A stretch of 64,000 nucleotides of DNA from Alphaproteobacteria bacterium (GTDB taxonomy: Bacteria; Myxococcota_A; UBA796; CAJQPC01): contig JACKEV010000007.1 in the NCBI GenBank assembly GCA_020632795.1, positions 620,001 to 684,000 on the forward strand. The letters are read 5' to 3'. This document shows, one piece after another, positions 24,278 to 33,148 of this stretch. The notes beneath the pieces are model-generated. The model worked only from the letters and a program-made list of their open reading frames with translations. It made no database searches and was not told the origin of the DNA. Numbering within the stretch: the first letter of the stretch is position 1; each line of letters begins with the position of its first letter. Position numbers and translations under genes: made by a program.

Positions 24278-27064
24278 TCAGCGCTGCAGCTTCTGCTCCG
24301 CCTCCCGGATCAGCCGCGCCCGCTGCGTCTCTGCCTCGCTGACCAGGCTGTCGGCCTGGCGGTTGGCCTCGCGCTCGATCCGGGTGGCGGTGGTCTCGGC
24401 CTCGGCGATGAGCTTGTCGGCGGCCTTGTCGGCGGCGGCCTCGGCGATGGGGTTGCCCTTGGCCTCCTTGCGGAGGTTGCGGGCCTGTCGCTTGGCCTCG
24501 GCGCGGGTGTTCTCGGCCTGGGTGGCGCCCTCGCTGCGCACGCGGGCGGCGGCCCGCTCGGCCTCAGCCACCAGGCGATCGCCCTGGGCGCGGGCGGCGT
24601 CGAGGGCTTGCTGGGCGGCGGCGTCGATGGTCTCGGTGACCTGCTGCTTGACCGCTTCGACCTGGGTCTCGACCTCGGCGCGGGCGGTGGCGGTCAGGCT
24701 GTCGGTGAGGGCGCCGAGGTCCAGCTTCACGGTGGGGGCGGTGGGGGTGCCGCCGATCTTCACGATGACGTCGGCCTCCTTGCCGGCCAGCTCGCCGAGG
24801 CGCCCGGACAGCGCGGTCTTCGTGAGCTGCTCGGTCGGCAGCTTCAGGCTCAGCACGTAGTTGAGGCTCTGGTCGAGCACCCCGGTGGAGCCCGCCAGGG
24901 TGGCCGGCTGCCCGCCCAGCTTGAGGGTCACCGGGTCGAGCACGGTGCGCCCGTCCTTCACCTGGAAGCCCAGGGTGTTGTCCCCCAGCACCAGGGCGTT
25001 GAACCTGGGGTTGCCCAGGGCCTCGGCCACCTGGTTCATGAAGCCGGGCTCCAGGGTGACCCCGAAGGTCTTGAGGCGCCCCTTGCTCTGGAGGCTGGAG
25101 ACGTCCGGGGAGAGGTCCGGGCCCAGCCGCGCCGAGAACGACAGGTTCGTGCGGAAGCTGCCCCGGGCGTTCCTGGCCAGCGGCGCGAGCTTCCGGAAGA
25201 TCTCGAAGCGGGAGAGCGCGGCGGCCAGCTCGGGGCGACCCAGGTCCACGTCCATGACCACGTCGGCGTACTCGGCGGTGGGCGCGGCGTAGCTGCCGCT
25301 CAGGGCCAGCGCCCCGTTGAGCAGGGTCATGCGCAGCCCCTCCACCGTCACCTGGCCGCCCTTCACGATGATGCGGCCCTTGGTGTCCTCGAAGGTCTGC
25401 TCGCCGTAGATCAGCGCCCCGACCTGCGCGTCGAGCACGAGGTCCAGCCAGTCGGGCACCACCACCACGCCGGACCCGCCTGCTGAAGCATCGCTGTCAT
25501 CGGCATCACCGGAGGACAGCTCGTCCAGGTTGAGGACCTTGGAGGTGAGGCTCAGGCGCCCGGTCAGGGGCGCGTCGGTGAGCAGCCAGGGCACGAGGTT
25601 GCCGATGGTGCCGTTGGCCTGGAGGTCGGAGGCGCCCATGCGCATCTTCAGGTCGTGCAGGGCAGCGTCGCGGGGGTCCAGTCCGAGGTCCAGGTTGGCG
25701 ATGGTCACCGGGACCGCGAGGTCGGGCTCGCTGTAGGTCACGTCGGTGAGCACGAAGCGCCCGTCGGCCTTGACCTTGTCCAGGGCCTGGGCCTCGAAGG
25801 CCGAGACGCGCCCCGCCAGGGTCACGTCGGCGTCCAGGGTGCCGCTGTAGGTGGCCTCGCTGGCGGGCATCGCCTTGCGCAGGGTGGCCAGGTCCACCCG
25901 CCCCTTGGTCGCGAGGTCGATCGACGGGTCGCTGTCCAGGTGGCTGAGCTTCACCCGACCGGTGAGCGGGGCGCCCTCCAGGGTCATCGCGAAGCGCGGA
26001 ATATCCACGACGAGGCCGTCCAGCGGGCCCGCGGGCTGCTGGAGGGCGGCCTGGAGCGTGATGCCGGTCACCCCGGAGGGCAGCGCCTCGGTGGTGTAGC
26101 TGGCGTTGTCGACCTTGACCGACAGGGCCAGGGCGGGCAGGTCGTCGCCCTCGCTCGGCAACAGCCCCTTGACCGTGCCGGACAGGGCCAGCGCCCCGGT
26201 GGCCCCCAGACCCTCCAGGCTGCCGGCGTAGACCTGGGGCACCAGGGAGAGCAGCCCGGCGAAGCTGGACTCCACCCCGCCCAGGGTCAGGTCGAGGTCC
26301 CAGCCCGCGTCCGACGGCGTCGCCGAGCCGGACAGCGCGACGGTCAGCTCGTTGACCTGGATGTGGTTGTCCTTGAGCGTCACGCCCCCGGTGCGCTGGT
26401 CGTAGTCCAGGGCCACGTCGGCCACCCAGCGGGTGTCCCGCAGCCAGGTCGTCTCGTCGCTGATCACGGTGAGGGCGGCCAGGGTGGTCTCGGTGTCCAG
26501 GGCGACGAGGTCCTGGGTGAAGTCCCCGGCGCCGCTGTGGTCGAGGCCCCGCAGGGAGACGGTCAGCCCGCCCTCCAGGTCCTGATAATCGAGGGCGCTG
26601 TCGGTGATGGCGTACCGCTCCAGGTGCAGGGCGTAGCCGCCGCCCTCCTCGGCGCCGCTGTCCGGGGACTCCGGGACGATGTCGGTGTTGCTGCGGCCCT
26701 CCGCGTCCACCCGCAGGGTCAGGGTGGGGGCGTCGAGGGCCACGCTGCGGACCTCGACGGTGCCGCCGGAGAGGGCGCTCATCAGGTCCACCGTGAGGGT
26801 CAGGGCACGGATGTCGGCGAGCACGACCCCCTCGAAGGGGGCGCGGTTGACCACCTTCACGCCGTCGAGGGTGAGGGTGAGGTCGGGGAAGGCGCCCAGC
26901 AGCGAGGCGTCGGCGCCCTCGACGCTGACGGTGGCGTCGAGCTGCTCGTTGAGGGTGTCGACGGCGAGGGCCACCAGCCGGTCCTTGAGCACCAGCGGCA
27001 GCGCGACCACCGCCGCGAGCAGGAGGACCAGCAGGCCGATGACGACGAGCAGAGCGCGCTTCAT
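24278..27064 (-). CDS. AsmA-family protein with C-terminal Ala/Glu/Arg coiled coil
   Basis: 928 residues. One N-terminal membrane helix (MKRALLVVIGLLVLLLAAVVALPLVL) then the AsmA start (VSVEGADASLLGAFPDLTLTLDGV), a long beta-rich periplasmic region, and the AsmA_2-like C-terminal repeat region near residues 640-770 (TVTLKLGGQPATLAGSTG, LNYVLSLKLPTEQL). Such proteins are TamB/YhdP relatives thought to bridge inner and outer membranes for lipid transfer. The last ~150 residues are unusual: an almost pure Ala/Glu/Arg/Gln helix (AEAETTATRIEREANRQAD), probably a coiled coil. ATG at 27064 has GGGAG five bases upstream and is preferred over an ATG four codons earlier. Confidence 0.85.
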   Translation of the reverse strand: MKRALLVVIGLLVLLLAAVVALPLVLKDRLVALAVDTLNEQLDATVSVEGADASLLGAFPDLTLTLDGVKVVNRAPFEGVVLADIRALTLTVDLMSALSGGTVEVRSVALDAPTLTLRVDAEGRSNTDIVPESPDSGAEEGGGYALHLERYAITDSALDYQDLEGGLTVSLRGLDHSGAGDFTQDLVALDTETTLAALTVISDETTWLRDTRWVADVALDYDQRTGGVTLKDNHIQVNELTVALSGSATPSDAGWDLDLTLGGVESSFAGLLSLVPQVYAGSLEGLGATGALALSGTVKGLLPSEGDDLPALALSVKVDNASYTTEALPSGVTGITLQAALQQPAGPLDGLVVDIPRFAMTLEGAPLTGRVKLSHLDSDPSIDLATKGRVDLATLRKAMPASEATYSGTLDADVTLAGRVSAFEAQALDKVKADGRFVLTDVTYSEPDLAVPVTIANLDLGLDPRDAALHDLKMRMGASDLQANGTIGNLVPWLLTDAPLTGRLSLTSKVLNLDELSSGDADDSDASAGGSGVVVVPDWLDLVLDAQVGALIYGEQTFEDTKGRIIVKGGQVTVEGLRMTLLNGALALSGSYAAPTAEYADVVMDVDLGRPELAAALSRFEIFRKLAPLARNARGSFRTNLSFSARLGPDLSPDVSSLQSKGRLKTFGVTLEPGFMNQVAEALGNPRFNALVLGDNTLGFQVKDGRTVLDPVTLKLGGQPATLAGSTGVLDQSLNYVLSLKLPTEQLTKTALSGRLGELAGKEADVIVKIGGTPTAPTVKLDLGALTDSLTATARAEVETQVEAVKQQVTETIDAAAQQALDAARAQGDRLVAEAERAAARVRSEGATQAENTRAEAKRQARNLRKEAKGNPIAEAAADKAADKLIAEAETTATRIEREANRQADSLVSEAETQRARLIREAEQKLQR

Positions 27065-27159
27065 GGGGACTCCCATGCGGATCGCAGGATCGATAGCCCG
27101 TCGCGTGGCGGTCCGCTCGCCGCCCTTAACAGCGTCGCGCCCGGGCTCACCTCCAAGGC

Positions 27160-28047
27160 ATGAGAACCTCGCTCCTCCTCCTGCTCTTCGGCGTCGCGTG
27201 CGCCGACAAGACCCCCACCGATGACTCCGCCGTGGATTCGACGCCGCCGCCGGACTGGTCCCGGGCCGTCGTGGCCGAGGTCACCACCCTCACCACCGAC
27301 CTGGACGGCGCCGACGGCCTGGTGCGGGCCGCCGACGGGGGCTTCTACGTCACCGAACCCCAGCAGGGCCGGGTGAAGCGGGTCGCCCTGGATGGCACGG
27401 TCACCCCCTGGGTCGAGGGCCTGCTGGAGGGCTACGGCGCGTCCCTGGCCCCCGACGGGGCGCTGCTGGTGGCCGAGTGGGGGCGCCAGCGGGTGGCCCG
27501 GATCGCCCCGGATGGGGAGGTCACGTCGTACTACGACCTGGGCGGCCGGGTCGGCAACGTCTACGTCGACCCGGAGGGTGCGGTGCTCGTCCCGTGGTTC
27601 TACGGGAGCAAGGTCGAGCAGGTCACCGCCGAGGGGGTGGCCACGACCATCGCCCAGAGCGTCGAGTTCAACGGCCTCCACGGCGTGATGGTCGGCTACG
27701 ACGGCGACCTGTTCTTCGCCAACCACATCGACGGCAAGATCTTTCGAGCCGACGGCGCGGGCGGCGTGACCCTGTTCGCCCAGCTCCCCGACCGCTTCGG
27801 CAACCTGCTGTTCTTCGAGGGCGCGCTCTACGCGACCGGCTGGGGCGACCACACCCTCTACCGGATCGACGCGGAGGGTGCTTTGGAGGCCCTCGCCGGG
27901 GCTGACGAACCCGACACCGTGGACGGCGACGCCGAGACGGCGCGGTTCGAGAACCCCAACGGCCTGGTGGGGGACGCCGAGGCGCATGTGCTCTACGTGT
28001 CGCAGACGGCGGGGGCGGTGCGGGTGGTGCGGCTGGAGGCGCCTTAG
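27160..28047 (+). CDS. NHL/SMP-30-like beta-propeller lipoprotein
   Basis: 295 residues. MRTSLLLLLFGVAC is a lipoprotein signal (Cys14) followed by an Asp/Thr/Pro linker. The rest is a series of propeller blades: GLVRAADGGFYVTEPQQGRVKRV, LAPDGALLVAEWGRQRVARI, VYVDPEGAVLVPWFYGSKVEQV, GYDGDLFFANHIDGKIFRA and FFEGALYATGWGDHTLYRI, ending with FENPNGLVGDAEAHVLYVSQ. The pattern matches NHL and SMP-30/gluconolactonase-like repeats, but the metal-binding residues of SMP-30 enzymes are not evident, so a binding role is as likely as an enzyme. It ends five bases before the convergent DUF4870 gene. Confidence 0.8.
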   Translation: MRTSLLLLLFGVACADKTPTDDSAVDSTPPPDWSRAVVAEVTTLTTDLDGADGLVRAADGGFYVTEPQQGRVKRVALDGTVTPWVEGLLEGYGASLAPDGALLVAEWGRQRVARIAPDGEVTSYYDLGGRVGNVYVDPEGAVLVPWFYGSKVEQVTAEGVATTIAQSVEFNGLHGVMVGYDGDLFFANHIDGKIFRADGAGGVTLFAQLPDRFGNLLFFEGALYATGWGDHTLYRIDAEGALEALAGADEPDTVDGDAETARFENPNGLVGDAEAHVLYVSQTAGAVRVVRLEAP

Positions 28048-28051
28048 CCCC

Positions 28052-28414
28052 TCACCCCTTCGGCAGGTGCTGCCGGCCCACGCTCTCCATCATCGGGTAG
28101 CTCCGCCACTGGCCCTCGTACGCCTTGAGCCCGTGCCACACCTCCCAGGCCATCCAGGGCAGCAGCAGCACCACCCCCAGGCCACAGGTGATGATGGCCA
28201 CGAAGATGATGGCGAAGGTGATGAGGAGCTGGGCGACGGCGGCCTGCAGGGCGTGGTAGGCGACGAAGTCGGACTTGTCCTTGTACATGAGCCAGAGCAG
28301 CAGCGGCCCCCAGCCGCCGAAGCCCAGCACCGCCGAGCCGTGGGCCAGCGCCGCCAGCATGCGGTCGTTCTCGGAGACCGGGGAGAGGGCGCCGCCCGGC
28401 TCAGTCTCCGTCAT
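28052..28414 (-). CDS. DUF4870 (Tic20-like) membrane protein
   Basis: 120 residues. ENDRMLAALAHGSAVLGFGGWGPLLLWLMYKDKSDFVAYHALQA is the DUF4870 signature with the conserved 'H..Q/A' turn, followed by two more helices (LLITFAIIFVAIITCGLGVVLLLPWMAWEVWHGLKAYEG). Small four-helix inner-membrane proteins of unknown role. The start lies inside the end of the upstream monooxygenase-like gene (14-base overlap), suggesting translational coupling. Confidence 0.85.
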   Translation of the reverse strand: MTETEPGGALSPVSENDRMLAALAHGSAVLGFGGWGPLLLWLMYKDKSDFVAYHALQAAVAQLLITFAIIFVAIITCGLGVVLLLPWMAWEVWHGLKAYEGQWRSYPMMESVGRQHLPKG

Positions 28415-29627
28415 AGGTCACCATCAGGGTGGCCAGGCACATCTCGTCGGAGGTGCCGTCGCCCCAGCGGGTGTTCGTGTCCCGGTCGGAGGAGTCGTAG
28501 GTGCAGCTCAGGCGGATGCGGTCCAGCATCTCCAGGGTGACGGGCGTCTCGTAGCGGTAGCCGAACTGCCAGTTGAAGTCCCAGCGCGGCACGTCCAGCA
28601 GGCAGGTCTCGCTGCCGTCGTCGCCGTCGATCAGCGTCGCGTTCAGCGACCTGCCGATGGAGTGCATGTGCGGGCCGATGGAGTGCAGGGTCAGCGTGCC
28701 GGGCAGGTTGCCCACGTAGGCGCCCACCCGGGTCTCGCTGGTCTCGGTCCACTCGGCCTCGCCGGGCGGGATGTTCAGGCGGCCGTTGACCCAGAAGAAG
28801 GAGTACAGCTCGTCCTCGACCTCGGGCTCGATCCGCAGCAGCACCTCGGTGGTGTCCGTGGCGTCGGGCGAGCCAGCGTTGTTGTAGTGCATCTGCATGA
28901 CGATCTCGCGGCCCGCCGGCACCGCGATGCCCGTGCCCTCGGGGTACTCCGACGCCCAGGTGCCCGGGGCCCAGGCCGCGAGCATGGTGCTGTCGACCTC
29001 GGGGCCGCCGAAGCAGGTGTAGCCGTCGCCGGCTTCGGCGGCGTCGAGCTGCTTGGCGCGCGCCTCCTCGTCCTCACTGGTGGGGAGGTAGAGGATCATG
29101 TGGTGGACCACCGCGGGGTCGCCCGGGACGATCTCGTATCCGGTGACGTAGCCGTCCTCGGTGATCTCCGGGTCCACCACGAAGCAGCGGTAGTCGTCGT
29201 TGCCCTGCTCGAAGTCGGGCGCGTAGGGGGTGGTGATGGCGACGCTGTGCGTGGCGCCGTCGAGGGAGTCGTCCAGGGGCTCGAAGGGGTCGAGCGCCCC
29301 GGAGGCGTCGCCCTCGGGCATGCCGGCGTCGAGCCACTCGCGCAGGGTGGCGATCTCGTCGTCGGACATCCAGCGGGAGCCCTCGAAGCTGTTGCAGTCG
29401 TCGCTGGCCAGCCAGGGGGGCATGCGGCGGGTCTCGACCGAGTCGACCACCGCCTCGCCCAGCGTGGAGACCGTCGCGTAGCTGCCCAGGGTGAACGGGG
29501 CGACCTGGCCATCGCTGTGGCAGCCCTCGCAGCGCTCCCGCAGGATGGGGGCCACGTCGGCGTGGTAGGTGGGGGCGTCGACGGGGGGCTCTTCGGCCGC
29601 GCAGGCCAGCATCGCCAGCAGGAGCAT
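28401..29627 (-). CDS. Lipoprotein with c-type heme motif and copper type II monooxygenase-like domains
   Basis: 408 residues. MLLLAMLAC is a short lipoprotein signal (Cys9). Residues ~20-100 form a cytochrome-c-like domain with one CxxCH (CEGCHSDG, Cys33/Cys36/His37) and a possible distal Met in RRMPPWL. The rest resembles the two-domain fold of ascorbate-dependent copper type II monooxygenases (PHM/DBM): VVHHMILY (His-His, first copper), MQMHYNN and a later HMHSIGRS (second copper). Myxococcota and marine bacteria carry several such heme/copper fusions; substrate unknown. AAGGA six bases upstream of ATG 29627. It overlaps the DUF4870 gene. Confidence 0.8.
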   Translation of the reverse strand: MLLLAMLACAAEEPPVDAPTYHADVAPILRERCEGCHSDGQVAPFTLGSYATVSTLGEAVVDSVETRRMPPWLASDDCNSFEGSRWMSDDEIATLREWLDAGMPEGDASGALDPFEPLDDSLDGATHSVAITTPYAPDFEQGNDDYRCFVVDPEITEDGYVTGYEIVPGDPAVVHHMILYLPTSEDEEARAKQLDAAEAGDGYTCFGGPEVDSTMLAAWAPGTWASEYPEGTGIAVPAGREIVMQMHYNNAGSPDATDTTEVLLRIEPEVEDELYSFFWVNGRLNIPPGEAEWTETSETRVGAYVGNLPGTLTLHSIGPHMHSIGRSLNATLIDGDDGSETCLLDVPRWDFNWQFGYRYETPVTLEMLDRIRLSCTYDSSDRDTNTRWGDGTSDEMCLATLMVTYDGD

Positions 29628-29689
29628 CGTGAATCCTTGCAGAGGGTCAGGTTGCTTGTAGACCCCTGGGAGGGGCTACGCAAGGAAAG

Positions 29690-29950
29690 TCAACGTGACA
29701 GCTTTCGCGACCTGAACGTGTCCACCGCCTCCCCGACGAGGAGCCCCAGCAGGACGGGCGGGGCGGCCACGAACAGGAGGATCCGCAGGCTCAGGAGCGC
29801 GGCGAAGGCGAGCAGCACGCCGGGGTGGGCGCCGGGCCCGGCGGCCATCAACACCGCCGCAGACCCGCTCGCCGCGAGGCCGTGTTTGAGGGCCTCCTCA
29901 GCGATCAAGGCCCCGAGGAGCCCCAGGGCGCGGCGTCTCCAGCGCTTCAC
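29690..29950 (-). CDS. Small membrane protein, coupled by GTGA overlap
   Basis: 86 residues from a GTG at 29950 that overlaps the upstream gene's stop by four bases (29947-29950). It starts KRWRRRALGLLG (positive inside), then two hydrophobic segments (~30-55 and ~55-75) and a basic end (FRSRKLSR). No family recognised. Support comes from the stop/start overlap, the membrane-protein pattern and neighbour-like codon use. Confidence 0.6.
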   Translation of the reverse strand: MKRWRRRALGLLGALIAEEALKHGLAASGSAAVLMAAGPGAHPGVLLAFAALLSLRILLFVAAPPVLLGLLVGEAVDTFRSRKLSR

Positions 29951-31080
29951 TCGCCGAAGGTCCCCAGGGGCTGGGCGGTCAGCATGGCCAGCAGGATGGC
30001 GTTGCCCAGGGGGCCGCCGGTGGTGAACTGATGGCCGTCGGGGGCGCCGAAGACCCGCGCGGTGCCGTAGAGCTGCGTGTACCAGTCGCGATCCCCGATC
30101 ATGCGGGCCCCGGCCAGGGAGAAGCCCGTCGCCGAGATGCTGTAGCCCATCACCAGTGGCCCGGAGTCGACGTCCCCCTGCCCGTCCACGCCGGGGGGGT
30201 ACTCCCGAACCACCCCGAGGCCCATCACGTCGCCGCCCAGGGTGGTCTTCACCGCGCCGGACAGGGCCCGGGCGCGCTCCGGCCAGGCGAAGCCCAGGAA
30301 GTACGCGCACAGCGCGCTGCCCGAGCCCCGGGCCTGGGAGCGGTGCGCGCCGTCCGAGGGCCGGGCGGCCTGGATGAGCAGCCCCGTGTCCGGGTCGAGC
30401 TGCTGCTCGAGCATGCGGTCGGCCCAGGCGTCCAGCCAGGGCGGGTGGGGCTGGCCGGTGGCCTCGGCGCGCAGGGCCACGCCGGCGATGACCGCGCAGT
30501 TGTCCACCGGGTAGCCCTCGCCGGGGTAGGTCTCCAGGATGCCGCGGGTCCGGGCCTGGAGGCGGGCCTCCAGGGCGTCGCTGACCGCGTCGTTCAGCGC
30601 GGCGAAGCGCCCCTCGGGGGCGAGGCGGCGGTGCAGGCTCAAGGCGAGGTCGAGGTAGCCGAGGTACGCGGCGTGGTCGCCCCGCAGGGCGTCGACGGCG
30701 TCGAGGGGGTCTTCGCCCCACTTGCCGGCGTCGAAGCCCCGCACGTCCTTCGCGGTGGCGCGCTCCAGGGCGCGCTCCATCTCGGCGATCCAGCGGTCCC
30801 GCGCCTCGGGGTGCTCCAGGGCGAGCTGGCCGAAGCCCATCGCCGACATCATGTAGGTGCCGAACCACCACTCCCCGTCGTACAGGGCGCCGCCGGTCTG
30901 GTAGTCCGAGGCCTGCAGGGGGGCGGCCACCCAGGTCGCCACGCCCTCGCCCAGGGCCTGCTGACGGGCCGCGTCGCCGTCGAAGAGCGCGCCCGCGCCG
31001 GCTCCGCTGACCGCGCCCGGCAGGATCGGGGCGAAGGTGAGGGCGGTGAGCAGGGCCGCGGCGGAGGGCAGGGGGCGCAT
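29947..31080 (-). CDS. Secreted protein with alpha/alpha-toroid-like pattern
   Basis: About 377 residues. N-terminal hydrophobic signal (PLPSAAALLTALTFAPILPGAVS). Then repeated paired helices with conserved aromatic/acidic turns: LYDGEWWFGTYMMSAMGFGQLAL, FDAGKWGEDPL, ILETYPGEGYPVDNCAVIAGVAL, WLDAWADRMLEQQLDPDTGLL and GSALCAYFLGFAWP. The GEGYPVDN...A segment and helix-pair layout resemble six-hairpin / linalool dehydratase-isomerase-like proteins, but I cannot confirm an active site. Start is ATG 31080 or the ATG three codons earlier (31089). It overlaps the next small gene by four bases. Confidence 0.6.
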   Translation of the reverse strand: MRPLPSAAALLTALTFAPILPGAVSGAGAGALFDGDAARQQALGEGVATWVAAPLQASDYQTGGALYDGEWWFGTYMMSAMGFGQLALEHPEARDRWIAEMERALERATAKDVRGFDAGKWGEDPLDAVDALRGDHAAYLGYLDLALSLHRRLAPEGRFAALNDAVSDALEARLQARTRGILETYPGEGYPVDNCAVIAGVALRAEATGQPHPPWLDAWADRMLEQQLDPDTGLLIQAARPSDGAHRSQARGSGSALCAYFLGFAWPERARALSGAVKTTLGGDVMGLGVVREYPPGVDGQGDVDSGPLVMGYSISATGFSLAGARMIGDRDWYTQLYGTARVFGAPDGHQFTTGGPLGNAILLAMLTAQPLGTFGE

Positions 31081-31163
31081 CGTCCCCATCCTGACACAGG
31101 CGGGGCGCGGGGGTTCCGGAAGGCCGCGGGCTGTGGTGGAATGGGCCCCGCAATCGGGAGTTC

Positions 31164-32072
31164 ATGATGCGCCTCTCCGCTCTGACCGTGCTGCTGGTCC
31201 TGGCCTCCCTCGGGGTAGCCGGCTGCCTCAAGAAGACCGGCCCGAAGCCCGCCGCTGAGGGCGCCCAGGAGCTGTCCTGGAAGGACCCCGCCCAGGAGCA
31301 GGCCTGGCTCAACGCGTACCACAACAGCCGCTTCGGCTTCTGCGACGCCCGCATGCTGGCCGACCTCTGGCAGCACAGCGTCGAGGACGCGCAGGCCCGC
31401 GTGGGCATGAAGCTCAAGGCCGGCGTCGAGGACTGGCAGATCGACAAGTGGTTCATCGACCCGGCCCGGGAGAAGGCCATCGCCAACGGGCTCTACTGCG
31501 ACCCCTTCGACGAGGGCTACAAGCTGTCCGACGTCGAGGCCCTGGCCCAGGCCTGGGGCATCGGGGTCAGCGACGCCAAGCTCGTGCTGAGCGAGAAGCT
31601 CGTCTACGGCGGCCGGGAGCTGGCCGACTACGCCGTCCAGGACGCCTGGATGAGCACCGACGGCGCCTACTACGACGGCGAGTACGACGAGGGCATGGAG
31701 GACGAGGGCTACCTCGCGGAGGCCTTCTGGCAGAGCGCGCTGACCTACTGTGACGCCCGGCTGCTCGCGGAGTGGTGGGGGGTGGACCCCTGGGACGCCA
31801 AGGTCGCCCTGGGGCAGAAGGTGACCAACGGCTTCAGCCTCGATGAGATCGAGCGCGACGTGATGGGCCCCGCCCGCGAGCACGCCCGCAAGCGCGGCGA
31901 GGTCTGCGCGATCTGGGAGGGCGACGTCAGCTACGAGGACGCCGACGCGCTGGCCTGCTTCTGGGGCACCACCCTGGAGGACGCCAAGGTGCGCATCGGC
32001 CAGAAGCTCACCAACGGTGACAAGGACATCCTGGACCGTGTGCTGAGCCAGGCCCGCAGCGCCTGCCCGTGA
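31164..32072 (+). CDS. Lipoprotein with four degenerate ~30-residue repeats
   Basis: 302 residues. LTVLLVLASLGVAGC is a lipoprotein signal. The mature part contains four versions of one motif, 'y.DA.lLA.wWg....DAKv.igqKlt.G': FCDARMLADLWQHSVEDAQ, KLSDVEALAQAWGIGVSDAK, YCDARLLAEWWGVDPWDAK and YEDADALACFWGTTLEDAK, each followed by a 'GxKL' end. Repeats 1 and 3 share Tyr/Phe-Cys-Asp-Ala-Arg. An acidic Tyr-rich linker (YYDGEYDEGMEDEGY) splits the two pairs, suggesting duplication of a two-repeat unit. Function unknown. The stop overlaps the amidoligase start (GTGA at 32069-32072). Confidence 0.7.
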   Translation: MMRLSALTVLLVLASLGVAGCLKKTGPKPAAEGAQELSWKDPAQEQAWLNAYHNSRFGFCDARMLADLWQHSVEDAQARVGMKLKAGVEDWQIDKWFIDPAREKAIANGLYCDPFDEGYKLSDVEALAQAWGIGVSDAKLVLSEKLVYGGRELADYAVQDAWMSTDGAYYDGEYDEGMEDEGYLAEAFWQSALTYCDARLLAEWWGVDPWDAKVALGQKVTNGFSLDEIERDVMGPAREHARKRGEVCAIWEGDVSYEDADALACFWGTTLEDAKVRIGQKLTNGDKDILDRVLSQARSACP

Positions 32073-33148
32073 CCCCCTGGCGGCTGGGGGTCGAGGTCGA
32101 GCTGCTGGCGCCCCCGGGTCGGAGCCGCGCGGACCTCGCCGAGGCCCTGGCCCAGGCCGCCGGCGGGCGGGTGCGGCGCTTCTTCCACCCTCAGTCCGAG
32201 CCCGCGAAGGTGCCCGGCCAGCCGGTGTTCCGCAACCTCACCCCGGGCTTCGAGGCTCTGGACGCCGAGGATCGGCCCATCGCTGCCTGCGTGGACGACC
32301 TCACCCTCCAGGAGGACCTGGACCGCCTGCGGGCCCCGAGGGACGGCTGGCTGCGGGTGGTCAGCGACGACGCCCGGCTGCTGCGGCTCGTGGCCCGGCA
32401 CGGCGACCCGGACGCCGACCTGCCCGAGGCCATCGCCCCGGTGGCTGCGCTGTTCGGGACCGCGCCCGAGGCCGGGCCCGGCGGCATGTGGCGGGTCCAG
32501 GACAGCGAGGGCGCCTCCATCTGCATCGGGGCCCCCCTGCCCGGCGAGCGGGAGCGGCCCTGCGAGGTCGTCACGCCCCCGCTGGAGGCGGACCGCGGAC
32601 CGCGCCTGCGGTCGATCCTGGAGACCGCGCGGGCGCTGGGCTTCACCGCCCCCGTCGAGGGCGCGACCCACCTCCACTTCGACGCGGCCCCCCTGCGCAG
32701 CGCCTCGGCGGTCGCCGCCCTGATCCGGTGGTGGCAGGCCTGGCGCATGCCGATGCGCCGCCTGCTGGACACCAACCCCCGCTGCCGGCGGCTCGGTCCG
32801 CTGCCCGACGCGGTGGTCGCCCTGGGGAACGACCCCGCCTTCGCGGCCTTGAGCTGGCCCGAGGCCCGCCAGCGCCTGGTGGACGCCCGGCCCACCAAGT
32901 TTCTGGACCTGAACCTGCGAAACCTGGCCCTGGAGCTGCCCGGCAAGACCACCGTGGAGCTGCGGATCCTGCCGGTCCACCTGGACGCGACGCCGATCCT
33001 GCAGGCGGCGGCGCTGTTCGAGCAGGTGCTGCGCCGCGCGGTCGAGGGCGCGCCGCTGCCGGGCGGGCCGACGCGCCCGCCGGGAGCCGTCCCGGCGATG
33101 CTGGAGGGCTTGGAGCTGCCCGCTCAGGCCGCGATGCAGACCGGATAG
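32069..33148 (+). CDS. Amidoligase-family (glutamine-synthetase-fold) enzyme
   Basis: 359 residues from a GTG overlapping the upstream stop by four bases. Resembles the 'putative amidoligase' group (Amidoligase_2, GCS-like fold): LGVEVELLAPP at the start (the GVEIE motif that binds metal/ATP), CEVVTPPLEAD near residue 170, GATHLHFDAAPLR near 205 (conserved His-x-His strand) and VELRILPVHLD near 305. Family members form amide or peptide bonds on small metabolites or proteins; the substrate here is unknown. Coupling to the repeat lipoprotein suggests that protein or its precursor as a possible partner (inference). Confidence 0.65.
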   Translation: MTPWRLGVEVELLAPPGRSRADLAEALAQAAGGRVRRFFHPQSEPAKVPGQPVFRNLTPGFEALDAEDRPIAACVDDLTLQEDLDRLRAPRDGWLRVVSDDARLLRLVARHGDPDADLPEAIAPVAALFGTAPEAGPGGMWRVQDSEGASICIGAPLPGERERPCEVVTPPLEADRGPRLRSILETARALGFTAPVEGATHLHFDAAPLRSASAVAALIRWWQAWRMPMRRLLDTNPRCRRLGPLPDAVVALGNDPAFAALSWPEARQRLVDARPTKFLDLNLRNLALELPGKTTVELRILPVHLDATPILQAAALFEQVLRRAVEGAPLPGGPTRPPGAVPAMLEGLELPAQAAMQTG

